Part shown: positions 59,425 to 64,000 of the stretch, one piece after another
Position numbering within the stretch: the stretch's first letter is position 1
Layout of the letters: the number at the start of each line of letters is the position of its first letter
Assembly: GCA_028023455.1 (NCBI GenBank)
Contig: JAQFVV010000013.1
Location: 12,064,579-12,128,578 of the forward strand
Direction: 5' to 3'
From: Epiperipatus broadwayi
Lineage: Eukaryota > Onychophora > Udeonychophora > Euonychophora > Peripatidae
Length of the DNA stretch: 64,000 nt
Position numbers and translations under genes: made by a program
Notes under the pieces: generated by a model
What the model was told of the DNA's origin: nothing
Database searches by the model: none
Seen by the model: the letters and a program-made list of their open reading frames with translations, nothing else

Positions 59425-60007
59425 ACAACTATATTAAAGATCTACTAGCAGCAGGGTTCAAATTCAAAGATATTAAAAATAAAATCATAAAATTTAATAA
59501 TTCAATAAACAATAATGTACCTCTCACCAATCTACCCAGAATAACAACCCCCTACATTCCTAAAATATCTAACAAACTAATGAAAGCATTAAACTATAAA
59601 TTTAACATGGCAGTTAGAACTCCACCTAATTCTAATAAATTGCTCAACAACTCTAAAGACCACATTGATCGATCATTCACCCCACACGTGTGTACTCTAT
59701 TGCCTGCCCTCAGGCTGGATGCCACGCTATATATTATGGTGAAACGAAAGCTACAATCAATTCTAGACTGGGTCAACATATTTACACATTTGACAGAGCT
59801 CAGAAAAACAGCAACAAGTCCTCTGTATTCTTGGAACATGCTAAACAATCTGGACACAACTTCACACCCACCAATCCCATAATATTGTGCTCAGAATCAA
59901 ATGATCACAAAAGAAAAATAAAGGAGGCATTTTACATCAATGGAAACATCCATGCCATTAATAGAAAGGATACTTGCTTCGAGATCTCGAAGAAATGGGC
60001 TACGTAA
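59370..60007 (+). pseudogene. Penelope linker and GIY-YIG domain, frameshifted
   Basis: FRNFYLCKYEADRKENINN and IPKISNKLMKALNYKFNMAV run in one frame to the start of the GIY-YIG domain. A one-base loss near 59690 (CACACGTGTGTAC versus CACACATGGTGTAC in the inverted copy) then shifts the frame, and the domain continues as YSIACPQAGCHAIYYGET to the stop at 60007. Comparison with 58003-58431 makes the indel certain. Confidence 0.85.
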
Positions 60008-60060
60008 CACTAGCTTATTTGAATATTTGTATTTGCATATTTTATTATACATTTTATGAA

Positions 60061-60101
60061 GGCTATGAATATGAGGCATGGATCCTCGAAAACGTTAAGC
60101 C
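60061..60101 (+). ncRNA. 41-nt structured motif, copy C
   Basis: GGCTATGAATATGAGG, 7 bases, CCTCGAAAACGTTAAGCC. It lies about 50 bases after the stop codon of the GIY-YIG ORF and 50 bases before the element end. Copies A and C share the same length, the GAGG/CCTC pairing and the GAAA that follows. Confidence 0.5.
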
Positions 60102-60167
60102 GATAAACTTTAATACCAATTAATATCTTCTCTAATTAACAATTATATATTTTACAATGTATTTGTA

Positions 60168-64000
<3,833 letters not shown>

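Larger units (their letters stand above)
57826..60152 (+). mobile_element. Penelope-like element with inverted terminal copies
   Basis: Structure: a unique left tail of about 30 bp, an inverted copy of the element's 3' part (57856-58585, minus), a reverse transcriptase (plus), then the 3' part itself (59430-60152, plus). The two 3' parts form an inverted repeat of about 0.7 kb that differs by roughly 4% over most of its length. Inverted terminal copies with an extra short tail on one side and a variable target duplication are the known integrated form of Penelope. The N-terminal part of the protein is missing, so it is not autonomous. Confidence 0.9.

Noticed and set aside
60061-60101. The 41-nt Penelope motif as a true hammerhead ribozyme
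   Set aside because: The conserved CUGANGA core does not fit: two or three core bases differ in every copy, and the spacing to GAAA is wrong if the stem is kept.

Overview
This is an AT-rich stretch (about 70-75% A+T by eye) of animal nuclear DNA. It has no operons, no dense ORFs and no bacterial signals. It contains one recognisable host exon in a sea of transposable elements of many classes: LINEs, an RTE, Penelope-like elements, Ty3/gypsy, a second LTR element, hAT, a pogo/Tigger-like element, foldback MITEs and SINE-like repeats. The host exon (62750-62892, minus strand) encodes an RCC1 repeat and fits an RCBTB1/RCBTB2 orthologue. That gene and the repeat mix suggest an invertebrate metazoan. 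I cannot name the lineage.

Layout. A 5'-truncated LINE lies at 881-3300 (minus). 3300-21000 is mostly non-coding, with a foldback MITE (about 4330), a SINE-like pair (10743 and 19360), copies of a repeat here called R1 (11493 and 16862-17955), and a possible old LTR or promoter segment (12643-13463). 21033-25295 is a decayed hAT transposon with a TA-flanked Tigger-like element (23528-24884) nested inside its transposase. A long hairpin follows at 26012-26374. 28600-30520 is an odd block of T-rich tandem repeats bounded by an inverted pair of similar segments. 33625-35345 holds three head-to-tail 3' ends of the same LINE family as at 881-3300. 36218-41686 is a structurally complete but mutated Ty3/gypsy element with 5-bp target duplications.

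The largest structure is 45557-57442, which I read as one LTR retrotransposon. Its core LTRs are about 2.25 kb, with TG...CA ends, a primer-binding-like site, a purine tract and a short internal region carrying only a decayed Gag-like coiled-coil ORF. Each LTR has been swollen by later, different insertions: a Penelope fragment and an RTE LINE in the left LTR, and an unidentified 1.55-kb segment plus a hAT remnant with 8-bp target duplications in the right LTR. Just downstream, 57826-60152 is a Penelope-like element with inverted terminal copies of its GIY-YIG region, a 15-bp target duplication and an asymmetric tail of about 30 bp. The window ends in introns of the RCBTB-like gene.

The most novel-looking items are the gag-only long-LTR element, a hammerhead-ribozyme-like fold at 43229-43289, a 41-nt structured motif shared by three Penelope ends, and the 28.6-30.5 kb tandem/inverted block. 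All similarity statements come from reading the sequence and from general family knowledge. No database search was run.
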